A stretch of DNA of 41,937 nucleotides, taken from positions 1 through 41,937 of the IMG/VR virus record IMGVR_UViG_3300048999_000178. The stretch is one strand, 5' to 3'. Each line of letters opens with the position of its first letter. Position 1 is the first letter of the stretch. Shown piece by piece: positions 14,691 to 22,844 of this stretch. The position numbers were made by a program, and so were the translations under genes. The notes under the pieces are model-generated. The model worked only from the letters and a program-made list of their open reading frames with translations. It was not told the origin of the DNA and ran no database searches. The DNA comes from a virus.

Positions 14691-15017
14691 GTGTCCCCCC
14701 TGGACCCGACAGAAGGAATCGTCAGCCCGACCGAGACGGCCGGTCCGACGCTTTACGAGTGGGTCGAGATCGGCCGCCGTGTCCGCGAGATGTGCGACAC
14801 CGACGCCTGGGTGGACCTTCGACGTGGCATCGCCGCCGCGCAGACCGGCAAAGCCGCTCTGCTCATGGGGCAGCCCGGAGACCGCGACCAAGGCGTGCTC
14901 GCAAAGATGATCGGCGAAATGGCCGGTCTCGCGCAGATCCCGACGGTGGCAGCGGAACTGATCCAAGAAGGCGACAGGGCGGCTCAGGAGATCCGCGCTC
15001 GAGAGGAGGGCTCCTGA
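14691..15017 (+). CDS. Hypothetical helical protein ahead of scaffold
   Basis: 108 aa, GTG start without a ribosome site, behind the promoter-like element. Mostly helical, acidic (YEWVEIGRRVREMCDTDAWVDLRRGIAAAQTGKAALL). No family recognised. TGATG coupling to the scaffold gene suggests a head-assembly role. Confidence 0.6.
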   Translation: MSPLDPTEGIVSPTETAGPTLYEWVEIGRRVREMCDTDAWVDLRRGIAAAQTGKAALLMGQPGDRDQGVLAKMIGEMAGLAQIPTVAAELIQEGDRAAQEIRAREEGS

Positions 15018-15772
15018 TGGAGGCCAATATGTTCGGTACCCCCGGTCAGGCCGCACCCGGCGAGACGCCGGTATACGTGCCCGAGACCCAGCAGGTAGCA
15101 CCGGAGCAGACGACCCCGGCGCCGCAGGCACCCACGACCCCGGCCGTTGCGCCGGAGCAGCAGACGCCAGAGGATCCGGTACTCGCCGCCCTCACCGGCA
15201 TCCGCCAGGACATCGAGACGCTGAAAGCCGGCCAGCAGACGGATCCCGACCTCGATCTGCTCACCGCGCTGACGCACGAAGAGCCCGAGGAGCCGGTCGT
15301 CCAGGCGCCGCAGCAGCAGCCTGTCGAGCAGCAGGGCGCCGAGGGCCAGCGCGAGTTGGAGGCGCTCCTGACGCTTATCGACGAACGCGCCGATCAGCGC
15401 ATCCAGCCGCTTATCCAACGGGATGAGCAGGCGCGCGCCGAAAAGGCCGCCTCGGAGATGAAAGCCGTCCAGCAGCGGCACCCCGACATCATGGAGCCGC
15501 AGACCTTGCAGACCATCAGCGACCGCATCGGTGCCCTCGAAGCCCGGACGGGCGCGGAGGGGCTACTCGCCGACCCAGAAATGGTCGAGCAGATGTACAG
15601 GCTGGTGAAGGCCGAGTCGGCCGACGCCGGAGCAGTTGCGCCCGCGGAAGTGGGCGGCGCAGTACTCGAGACGAACGCGGGCCAGTCCCAGACGGGCGGT
15701 TCCTCCTTCGAGGACGACTACAGATCACAGGTCTTCGGAAAACAGCAGAGGCAGCCCAGCTACTTCGGCTGA
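15017..15772 (+). CDS. Putative capsid scaffolding protein
   Basis: 251 aa, directly upstream of the major capsid gene, where scaffold genes normally sit. Composition fits: Pro/Gln/Thr-rich disordered N-terminus (about 1-60), then charged helices (RQDIETLKAG, ELEALLTLIDERADQRIQPLIQRDEQARAEKAASEMK) likely to form a coiled coil, and a short C-terminal FEDDYRSQVFG segment that may bind the capsid protein. Assignment rests on position and composition. Confidence 0.65.
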   Translation: MEANMFGTPGQAAPGETPVYVPETQQVAPEQTTPAPQAPTTPAVAPEQQTPEDPVLAALTGIRQDIETLKAGQQTDPDLDLLTALTHEEPEEPVVQAPQQQPVEQQGAEGQRELEALLTLIDERADQRIQPLIQRDEQARAEKAASEMKAVQQRHPDIMEPQTLQTISDRIGALEARTGAEGLLADPEMVEQMYRLVKAESADAGAVAPAEVGGAVLETNAGQSQTGGSSFEDDYRSQVFGKQQRQPSYFG

Positions 15773-15807
15773 GTACCCGGGGCCGTACCCCTTAGGAGAA
15801 CCACACC

Positions 15808-16983
15808 ATGACTGTCATCTCAGGACAGCGACAGACCGAAAACATCGGGTCGGTCCAGCGAGCGATCGCGATCGACAAAGAAATCGTCAAGCTCGACCCG
15901 GTGGCGACGCCGTTCACCGTCATCACGAGCAGGCTCAACAAGCGCCCCGTCGGCGACCCGGAATTCAGCTGGGTCGAGTCGGAAAAAGCGGCGCGCTTCG
16001 ACGCGATCAACCACTCCAGCGGCTACCCCACCACGACCACGGAAGAACTGGTCGTGGTGACGGAAGAAATCTACTTCCTGAACCAGCTGGTCGCCGTGCC
16101 TCGCACGGGCGAGATCCTGCGCGTGAAGGAAAAGAAAGGCTCGAGCACCGTCAAATTCGAACGCGGTGCCGCGGGCACCACGGCGGCGGCTCTCAACGAA
16201 CACGAGCCGCTCTTCATCATCGCCCGCGTCGCGGAAGAGGGCGCGCTCTCGTTTGAAGGCGTGAGCGCCAACCCGACGAAAATCTCGAACAACACCCAGA
16301 TCTTCCGGACCTCGATCGAGGAGTCCGGAACGGCAGGGTCGTCCGAAAATCAGACGAGCCCGCACGACTGGGTCTTCCAGCATCAGGAGGCGATGCGGGA
16401 ACACATGATCTCGATCGAGACCGCCGCGCTCTTCGGCCACAAGGGCAAGATCACCGGCCCGAACGGGAAACCGATCCGGACCACGGCAGGCCTCCTGTCG
16501 ATGTACACGGCCAACAACCAGGACATGGGCGGCACCATGACCGAGTCGGAGTTCGGCTCCTGGGTCCGCTCGCTGACCGTCCACGGCAGCGAAAAGACGG
16601 TCTTCGCCTCGCCGCTGGCGCTCGAAGTCGTCAACAACTACGGCGTGGGCAAGCTGGAGCTCGTCCAGTCCGACGCCGACACGACCTACGGTCTGTCGAT
16701 CAACCGCTACCGCGGGGCCGGCGGGTCGATCATCAACTTCGTGCAGCACCCGCTGCTCGAAGGCGCCACCTGGGGTGGCTACATGATCGCCGTCGACTTC
16801 AAACGGGGCGCGCCGGCGTGGCGCGTGCTCGGCGGCGGCCCCTTCGGCAGCCGCGACACGAGCGTCCTGACCAACCGTCAGGAGAACGACCGCGACGGTC
16901 AGAAGGACGAGATCCTGACGGAGGGCGGCTTCCAGTTCCCGCTGATCAAGACCGGCGGCGTCGCCACCGGGATCACCGGCTGA
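15808..16983 (+). CDS. Major capsid protein (DUF5309/SU10-like HK97 fold)
   Basis: Main shell subunit. 391 aa, ATG start 9 bp after a strong AGGAGAA site. N-terminus (residues 25-60) has DPVATPFTVITSRLNKRPV..PEFSWVESE, and the central part carries Q-H-Q-E-A-M-R-E-H and LFGHKGKITG...TTAGLLSMYTAN, the layout I know from DUF5309/SU10-type major head proteins. A perfect 12-bp inverted repeat follows the stop. Strong start and isolated RNA structure fit a very highly made protein. Confidence 0.85.
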   Translation: MTVISGQRQTENIGSVQRAIAIDKEIVKLDPVATPFTVITSRLNKRPVGDPEFSWVESEKAARFDAINHSSGYPTTTTEELVVVTEEIYFLNQLVAVPRTGEILRVKEKKGSSTVKFERGAAGTTAAALNEHEPLFIIARVAEEGALSFEGVSANPTKISNNTQIFRTSIEESGTAGSSENQTSPHDWVFQHQEAMREHMISIETAALFGHKGKITGPNGKPIRTTAGLLSMYTANNQDMGGTMTESEFGSWVRSLTVHGSEKTVFASPLALEVVNNYGVGKLELVQSDADTTYGLSINRYRGAGGSIINFVQHPLLEGATWGGYMIAVDFKRGAPAWRVLGGGPFGSRDTSVLTNRQENDRDGQKDEILTEGGFQFPLIKTGGVATGITG

Positions 16984-16995
16984 GCCGAGCAGTAG

Positions 16996-17025
16996 GGAGG
17001 GGGCGGCCAGATCGCCGCCCCCTCC
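16996..17025 (+). terminator. Strong hairpin after the capsid gene
   Basis: Perfect 12-bp inverted repeat: 16996-17007 pairs with 17014-17025, loop CAGATC. The stem is all G/C but one A-T pair, so it must be very stable. No T-run follows (GATTC), so it may be a partial terminator or a 3' stabiliser that sets capsid expression apart from the downstream genes. Confidence 0.6.
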
Positions 17026-17063
17026 GATTCACCCGACCCACGTTGAGCCAGGAGGCCCACACC

Positions 17064-17663
17064 ATGAGCACCGACACCCTCACCCCCCCGGAGACCGAGA
17101 CCGCGCCCGTGACCGAGCAGGTCACCTTCATGGCGCGCTCGGAGAACCAGGTGCTCACCCGCCGCAAGACCCGGAAAGTCGCCGACCTCAACGGCGAATG
17201 GCGCGTCCAGACCGAAGACGAATGGCGCGCCAGCATGGAGGCCGCCAACGAGAAACGGATGCTCGACGGCGATAAACCGCTCGAGTACGACTCGTCGCCC
17301 TGGAAGATCCAGTTCCAGCAGAACATCTACCGGACGGACGACCCGCTCATCATCGCGTGGCTCCGCAAACACGACCTCTTCGGCTTCAACGGCCCCAGCG
17401 GCTTCTGGGAGTTCAAACCGCCGGTCGACGTCAACGACCTCGAGCCGACTCTCCGCGACCAGCTGCGCGCGCTGCAGGAGGCTCTGATGAAGCACGACCC
17501 CGAGGAGGCAGAAGCCGTCCTCAAGGTCGAGCAGGAAACCCACAACCGCCCCGCAGTGCTCGAGGCCGCAGAGTCGGCCGTCGAGAGCCTTCGGGAACTG
17601 GTCGCAGGAGCGACGGGATACGCGGACCCGAACGGGGTCTCGCCATCAACGTCCAGCAGCTGA
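17064..17663 (+). CDS. Hypothetical head/connector protein
   Basis: 199-200 aa, ATG start 8 bp after AGGAGG. Thr/Glu-rich N-terminus, then a domain with RSENQVLTRRKTRKVADLNGEW, TEDEWRASMEAANEKRM and WKIQFQQNIYRTDDPLIIAWLRKH, followed by helices and a disordered Ser/Pro tail. Similar sequences occur in phage head regions, without known role; candidate head-completion protein. The 3' end overlaps the start of the adaptor gene in the -1 frame. Confidence 0.6.
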   Translation: MSTDTLTPPETETAPVTEQVTFMARSENQVLTRRKTRKVADLNGEWRVQTEDEWRASMEAANEKRMLDGDKPLEYDSSPWKIQFQQNIYRTDDPLIIAWLRKHDLFGFNGPSGFWEFKPPVDVNDLEPTLRDQLRALQEALMKHDPEEAEAVLKVEQETHNRPAVLEAAESAVESLRELVAGATGYADPNGVSPSTSSS

Positions 17664-18280
17664 CCAACCGCCTACAGACCTCCAAAGGCCTCGATGTCGA
17701 CGGCACGACCGCCCTCGAACTCCTGAACCAGGGCCAGGACGACTTCGCCCTCCACTCGCAGTACCCGCGCAAGCTCGTCACGCTGACGGCGACGGCCGCG
17801 AGTCCGGCGACCGACTGGCCCGACGACCTGCTCCTCCCGCGCTCGATCTGCGTCGAAGGCGGCGCGCCGTTCGAAGCCTCCGACCGCGACTCGGTCCGCC
17901 AGTACGAACGGGGCCGCGCCACGCCGGTCGGCAACGGCGTCTGGTTCGACGGGGTCGACGACTCCGGTGATCGCAGGCTGATGCTCTACCCGACGCCGGG
18001 CACCGCCGCGGCGATCGAACTCGAATACGTCTATCGGCCCGGCTCGCTGATCGCTCCCGATGACGAACCGGGCTGGATGCCGCCGCCGTTCCACAAGGGG
18101 CTGATCTATGCGGCCGCCGCGGTCTTCTTCGAAGACGTCGAGGACAATCCCGAACTGGCTAAATGGAATCAGGAAAAAGCTGACTCGATCGCCTCGGAAC
18201 TGCGCTCCTATGACAACGAACGCGGCTCCGGCAACGGCATCTTCCAGATCCCCGTCGTCGGTTGGACGGCGCCACGATGA
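17645..18280 (+). CDS. Head-tail adaptor protein (no standard start codon)
   Basis: About 211 aa. The pattern (helical N-terminus INVQQLTNRLQTSKG..ALELLNQGQDDFAL, then YPRKLVTLTATA, LMLYPTPGTAAAIELEYVYRPG and KGLIYAAAAVFFED) fits podovirus adaptor/connector proteins that dock on the portal. Sequence resembling the expected N-terminus begins at ATC17645, but no ATG, GTG, TTG or CTG in this frame lies nearby upstream. AGGAG at 17606-17610 is the nearest ribosome-like site. Either an ATC/ATA start, a -1 shift from the overlapping gene, or a sequence error. Confidence 0.7.
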   Translation: MNVQQLTNRLQTSKGLDVDGTTALELLNQGQDDFALHSQYPRKLVTLTATAASPATDWPDDLLLPRSICVEGGAPFEASDRDSVRQYERGRATPVGNGVWFDGVDDSGDRRLMLYPTPGTAAAIELEYVYRPGSLIAPDDEPGWMPPPFHKGLIYAAAAVFFEDVEDNPELAKWNQEKADSIASELRSYDNERGSGNGIFQIPVVGWTAPR

Positions 18281-20067
18281 GCAGCATCCAGACCCGCGAG
18301 ACGCAGGCGGACTGGTCCGAGGGCGAAGTCCGCGACGTCGTCCCCGAGCTCATCTCCGAACAGGGAGCCTTCGGGATGACCAATCTGCTGCTCGATGAAG
18401 ACGGCAACCCGTACCTGCGAGGCGGCGTGGAGTACCTGAGTGGCGCGGGCTTCGGCACGGCGGGGCAGACGTGGTGCTGGGACGGCTTCCTGCTCCCCGG
18501 CGCACGGACGCTCGTCGCGAACTCCGCCGACTTCGGCGTGTTGTCGGCCGACGACTCGACGATCGCCAACCTCGGCGGCGAAGGGCTGCCGTACCCGAAA
18601 CAGTCCGCGGTCCTCGCGGACATCCTGTACATCGGCGGCGGCTGGCTGTACGGCGGGTCGCGCAAGACCGCCGTCTACTCGACGGGCACCGTCACCGTGA
18701 CCAACGGCTCGAAGACCGTCACCGGCTCCGGGACGACCTGGAACACGCTGGTCGACGCGGGGATGCTCTTCCGACCAGAAGCCGGAAGCGGTCGCGTCTA
18801 TGTCGTCGAAACCGTCAACTCGACCACGTCGCTGACCCTCCGCGATCCCTACGAAGGCACGACCGAATCGAGCAAGACGTACGCGCTCAATCCGATCTAC
18901 AAGGCCGACTCGAAAACCGACCCCTACGAACAGTTCGAGTACGTCTGTCAGTGCGCGAATCGCTTCGTCTTCGCCCGCGGCCGCAAGATCAAGTTCACCG
19001 CCGTCAACAACCCGCACAGCTTCGTCGACTCGGTCGGCACGGTGAACGAACACGAAGTGCCCGAGGGAGTCGAAATCACCGGCCTGGCGACCGTCGGGTC
19101 GGTCTGCCTGGTATTCACCACCGGGGGCGTCTGGACCCTGGAAGGACTCGCCCTCGAGATCACCGACCTGAACGGGACCTCGCAGCACAAGCTGGCACTG
19201 CTCACCGGCGACATCGTCCTCGCCGGCGCCGCGGGAATCGCCTCCTACGGTCAGAGCCTCGTCATCCCCGCGGGCGACGGCGTCTACCTCATGGACGGCA
19301 TCAGCCTGCCGCAGAGGATCTCGAAGCCGATCGGTCGCGTCTTCCGTCAACTGCTCCGTGACGGCTACAGGATCGGCGGCGCCGAGGTCTTCGACAGCCA
19401 CTACTTCGTGCCGTTCCTGCTCGCCGGCGCGAACCGGGTGAAAACTGTCCGCGTCTGCCGCCTCGATCGCCCGACGACCGACCGCGGCCAGAGGATCTAT
19501 CCCTGGTGCAGGCTGGAAGGCGACGGCGGAAACGTCTCCTGCTACACGCGCCGCGCCGCGCGCGACCCCCAGCTACCGCGCCTGCTCGGCACCCAGACGA
19601 GTGAACCGTCCCGGCTGCTCGACTGCACCGGCTACTTCGAACCCGAGCGCGCGAACGAGAAGGACGGCGACGACACCGCGCAGACCCTGGAACTGGTGAC
19701 CCGCGCCTATGCGACCGGCGGAGGCACCGTCAACGCCGTTCGCTCGCTCGAGCTCCTCTACGAACTCTTCGAAGGGTCCGAGGCCCCGAAGCTGCAGGTC
19801 GCCTACAACGACGGCACCGCCAAACCGACCGGGCCGACCTTTGGTCCCGGCACGAAATTCGGCGCGGTCGAATTCGGGGGTTCTGCGGGCGCCTGGACGC
19901 CGATCGGCGAACTGGGACCGAGCGACGGCCGTGATCCGGGTCGACTCGCCGTGAACAGGAAATTCCGGCACGTCCGGTTCCGGATCCGCAGTGTCGGCGC
20001 GACTTCGACGGCGGCAATCCGCTCCCTGACCATGACCACCCGACCGAGCGAGGCGATCAGACGATGA
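18277..20067 (+). CDS. Tail nozzle / tubular-protein-like large tail protein
   Basis: 596 aa, ATG start in an ATGA overlap with the adaptor. Beta-rich, with repeated strand patterns (QTWCWDGFLLPGARTLVANSADFGVL, EYVCQCANRFVFARGRKIKF, ITGLATVGSVCLVFTTGGVWTLEG) and an inserted beta-sandwich about 140-215 (TVTVTNGSKTVTGSGTTWNT). Order portal-capsid-adaptor-this gene and its size match the tail nozzle of podoviruses (T7 gp12 or P22 gp10 role). It would extend the portal channel and anchor fibres. Confidence 0.7.
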   Translation: MSSIQTRETQADWSEGEVRDVVPELISEQGAFGMTNLLLDEDGNPYLRGGVEYLSGAGFGTAGQTWCWDGFLLPGARTLVANSADFGVLSADDSTIANLGGEGLPYPKQSAVLADILYIGGGWLYGGSRKTAVYSTGTVTVTNGSKTVTGSGTTWNTLVDAGMLFRPEAGSGRVYVVETVNSTTSLTLRDPYEGTTESSKTYALNPIYKADSKTDPYEQFEYVCQCANRFVFARGRKIKFTAVNNPHSFVDSVGTVNEHEVPEGVEITGLATVGSVCLVFTTGGVWTLEGLALEITDLNGTSQHKLALLTGDIVLAGAAGIASYGQSLVIPAGDGVYLMDGISLPQRISKPIGRVFRQLLRDGYRIGGAEVFDSHYFVPFLLAGANRVKTVRVCRLDRPTTDRGQRIYPWCRLEGDGGNVSCYTRRAARDPQLPRLLGTQTSEPSRLLDCTGYFEPERANEKDGDDTAQTLELVTRAYATGGGTVNAVRSLELLYELFEGSEAPKLQVAYNDGTAKPTGPTFGPGTKFGAVEFGGSAGAWTPIGELGPSDGRDPGRLAVNRKFRHVRFRIRSVGATSTAAIRSLTMTTRPSEAIRR

Positions 20068-20579
20068 GCTGGTTCGACCGACTACGTGAATTCAAAGAAG
20101 GCGAAGACATCCTCGCCGACGACTTCGAGACCGAATTCGACAACGTGCAGGCCGGCCTGAATCGGCTGATCCAGATGGGCAGCGTCTCGGCCTCCGGCTC
20201 CTCGGGTCTGCCGGTGACGTCGACCGAGGGCGACGTGCCCGGGACGACGGTCTCGCTGGCGCCGGAAATCGCGTCACTGGTCAAGGTCGACATCGTCCTG
20301 AACCTGGAACTCCTGTCGGCCAACGGTGGCGTCAACTCGGCCTTCGGGTGGTTGTCGGTGGACGGGACCAAACAGACGCCCGCAGCAGTGCAGGAGTTGC
20401 TCTCATGGTCGACCCCGAACGCGGACAGCGTCCAGAGTTGCGTAGGCCAGAGTTTCGTCGTGCCGCTCGCCGCGGGTTCGCACACCCTGAAGATCCGCGT
20501 CAAATCCACCGGCGGCGCCACGCTCTGGCCTGCCGACACGACCCTCACCTACCTGATGGTCCCGAACCCGAGCCCATGA
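20064..20579 (+). CDS. Small virion protein, tail-associated
   Basis: 171 aa, ATG in an ATGA overlap. N-terminal helices (residues 1-35, FDRLREFKEGEDILADDFETEFDNVQAGLNRL) look like an attachment or trimer-forming segment; the rest is a beta-sandwich (VKVDIVLNLELL...GSHTLKIRVKSTGG...TLTYLMVPNP) like fibre-tip domains. Likely a short fibre or tail-tip protein; no family recognised. Confidence 0.6.
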   Translation: MSWFDRLREFKEGEDILADDFETEFDNVQAGLNRLIQMGSVSASGSSGLPVTSTEGDVPGTTVSLAPEIASLVKVDIVLNLELLSANGGVNSAFGWLSVDGTKQTPAAVQELLSWSTPNADSVQSCVGQSFVVPLAAGSHTLKIRVKSTGGATLWPADTTLTYLMVPNPSP

Positions 20580-20914
20580 GCCTGTTCGACGAAATCTCAG
20601 ACAAAGCGGCCCTGCAGAAGTTCATCGAACAGGTGATCGAAAAACCCGGTGTCGTGCCGCCGCCTTCGCTGCCGTTCAAGAACATGACGAGGGGCAGCGG
20701 CATCTTCGTCTTCACGGCGAGCGATGCTTCGGCCAACGTCCTCGTCACCCACAGGCTGGGCACCACGCCGGCGGAGATCTTCGGCTCCTGCGCCTCGGCG
20801 CCGGTCTCGTTCGGCTACTCGGAAGAGAACGACGAAACCTTCCTCTGCGGTGGCTTCGACGCACTTGGCACCACCACCGGCTCGTTTCCCTTCTCCTGGG
20901 TGGCCTTCGCCTGA
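20576..20914 (+). CDS. Small virion protein
   Basis: 112 aa, ATGA overlap upstream and one-base overlap downstream. Short N-terminal helix (DKAALQKFIEQVIEK), then a beta domain (GIFVFTASDASANVLVTHRLGTTPAEIFGSCAS..FGYSEENDETFLCGGF) reminiscent of the H-type-lectin-like or stalk domains of small phage fibres. Likely paired with the previous gene in one tail appendage. Inference from position and composition. Confidence 0.55.
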   Translation: MSLFDEISDKAALQKFIEQVIEKPGVVPPPSLPFKNMTRGSGIFVFTASDASANVLVTHRLGTTPAEIFGSCASAPVSFGYSEENDETFLCGGFDALGTTTGSFPFSWVAFA

Positions 20915-21954
20915 TGGCCTCCGCCGTCAGCCTAGGAAGGCCGTTCAGGCCGAAGGTGCCGAACGGTGGGACGACTGCGCCTGGGAAGATCCCCTCGGCG
21001 ACTCCGGGTGCCGCGTCCCCGGCTTCGACCAGTCCTCCTGCGTTCACCTTCGACCCGTCGCTCGCCGCCAAGCAGCGCGAAGCAGGGCTGAAAGAAGAAC
21101 AGAACCTCGAAGACATCAAGACCCAGCAGCACTTCGACACGTCGGACTTCCATACGGCGCTGGGCAAACTCGCCACCACCGGCAAACGCGAACGGCAGAA
21201 ATTCGGCTTCGAAGAAAAGCGCGGTGGCGAAAAGATCGGCCGCGAAGAGCAGGGCGATACCGAAAAGCTCGGCAACGAAGAATCCGACACCCGCAAAAAT
21301 GCCGGTCGCCAGTTCGAAGACTTCGCGACGAGGCGGAAGGAAATCGGGCGCCAGTTCGGCGAACTCGCCCAGCGTCAGTCCGAATCGCAGAACGCTTCCG
21401 GCACGCTCGACCAGGGCACGAGCGCCGCGGCGGCTGCTGCGCGGGCCCGGAACCAGCAAATCTCCGAAGCGCCGATCGCCACGTCCGAACAGCGGCTCGG
21501 CGAAGACCTCACCACCGCGCTCGAAAGGATCGGAACGGCCCGCGGCAAGGTCGGCACGGAATCCGATCGCGAGCGCACCGAACTTGCCGAAAACCTCGGC
21601 ATCGGCCGCAGTCAGCTGGCGCAGGATCTTGGCCGCGAAAGGGGCGAAGCCAAACGGAACCTCGGCCGCCAGGACTTCGAACTCGGCCGCTCCGAACAGC
21701 GCACGAAACTCGCCGGCGTCAATGCCAAACAGAACTACCTCGAAGAGGAGATCTACCAGGCGATGGAAGAACACCCGGGCGAGTTCAAAAAATGGGCGGA
21801 AGAAAACCCGTCGCTGCTCCCCGCGGGCGTCACGCCCAGCGGCGCGGGCGCACCCAGCGCACCTGTCGGTGGTCTCGGCGGGGGCGGTGGCGACGGTCCC
21901 CGCGGCAACGGGGGTACCGCCGCGAACGTCAAGAGGAAGAAAGGAGGCCGCTGA
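20914..21954 (+). CDS. Putative internal virion (ejection) protein, coiled coil
   Basis: 346 aa. Pro/Ala/Ser-rich N-terminus, then about 200 residues of almost uninterrupted charged helix rich in Glu, Arg, Gln (KQREAGLKEEQNLEDIKTQQ, RQFEDFATRRKEIGRQFGEL), and a Gly-rich basic C-terminus. Size, coiled-coil nature and place after the tail genes fit podovirus internal proteins ejected ahead of the DNA. No sequence family recognised. Confidence 0.55.
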   Translation: MASAVSLGRPFRPKVPNGGTTAPGKIPSATPGAASPASTSPPAFTFDPSLAAKQREAGLKEEQNLEDIKTQQHFDTSDFHTALGKLATTGKRERQKFGFEEKRGGEKIGREEQGDTEKLGNEESDTRKNAGRQFEDFATRRKEIGRQFGELAQRQSESQNASGTLDQGTSAAAAAARARNQQISEAPIATSEQRLGEDLTTALERIGTARGKVGTESDRERTELAENLGIGRSQLAQDLGRERGEAKRNLGRQDFELGRSEQRTKLAGVNAKQNYLEEEIYQAMEEHPGEFKKWAEENPSLLPAGVTPSGAGAPSAPVGGLGGGGGDGPRGNGGTAANVKRKKGGR

Positions 21955-22841
21955 TGGCCCGCGTCCCAGTAGTCGGCACCAAGCAGCTTCACACCGTCCA
22001 GCTGAGCCCAGGACTGCGCAAGATCCTGCACGAACGCGCCGCTCGCCAGAACCGCCGCGAGTACGCGCCGGTCATCGGCGCCGACAAGGCAGCGATCCAG
22101 ATCCCGCAGCGCGAATACGAAACGCAGGTGGGCGCCGCCAAAGGTGCCTCCTCCGCGATCCAGACGTCTCTGGCCCAGGCGCTCGCCGGGCTGAAGGCCA
22201 GCGGCCTGCAGGGTCACTCGCTGCAGCAGGCCATCGCCGGGCTGAGTTCGCGGCAGGGCGAAGCGCTCGAGTCTCTCCCGTACGCCTACGCGGGCGCGGC
22301 CGAAGAACGGACCAAAGGCCAGCGGGAAGCGCGGCTGAAGCTGCTGGAAGATCGCGCACAGCGCCAGCAGGGCACCGCGAGCGACTTCGACAACCTGCTC
22401 GAAAGCGGTCGCTCGAGCGGCGCCGAGGCGCTGAAGGAAAAGGCAGGGCGCGAACGGTCACACGACCAGGAAGTCGCGAAGAACGAACACGCGCACGAAG
22501 CCGAAGTCAAGGAAAGCCACCGCGAAAAAGCGCAGGAAACGTTCGGCCCCGGCGGCTCGGCCGAAGTCTCGAAGAACGTCCAGAGCATGTACGACGTGGC
22601 CCTGTCCGGCTACAAGTTCCTGCTCTCCCACCACGGCGAAGCGACGAAATCCGGCAACGAACTGAAGCCGCCGAAGACCGCACCTGAATGGGAAGAATTC
22701 GTCAAGATCGTCAAGAAGGAAGCGGGCGCGGGCAGCTACTCCGAAGCGGTCGAGGCAGTCGAACAGCTGCGGAAACAGCTCGCGAAACTGCAGCACCGCG
22801 GCACGCTGCCGGCGGACGGGTCCGAAAACTCGGAAGGCTGA
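21954..22841 (+). CDS. Putative internal virion (ejection) protein
   Basis: 295 aa, ATG in a TGATG overlap, AGGAGG 7-8 bp upstream. Mostly helical: Ala/Gln-rich helices (SSAIQTSLAQALAGLKASGLQG), then a very charged coiled coil (EERTKGQREARLKLLEDRAQRQQ; SHDQEVAKNEHAHEAEVKESHREK). Second of three consecutive putative internal proteins. Not recognised by family. Confidence 0.55.
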   Translation: MARVPVVGTKQLHTVQLSPGLRKILHERAARQNRREYAPVIGADKAAIQIPQREYETQVGAAKGASSAIQTSLAQALAGLKASGLQGHSLQQAIAGLSSRQGEALESLPYAYAGAAEERTKGQREARLKLLEDRAQRQQGTASDFDNLLESGRSSGAEALKEKAGRERSHDQEVAKNEHAHEAEVKESHREKAQETFGPGGSAEVSKNVQSMYDVALSGYKFLLSHHGEATKSGNELKPPKTAPEWEEFVKIVKKEAGAGSYSEAVEAVEQLRKQLAKLQHRGTLPADGSENSEG

Positions 22842-22844
22842 GCG

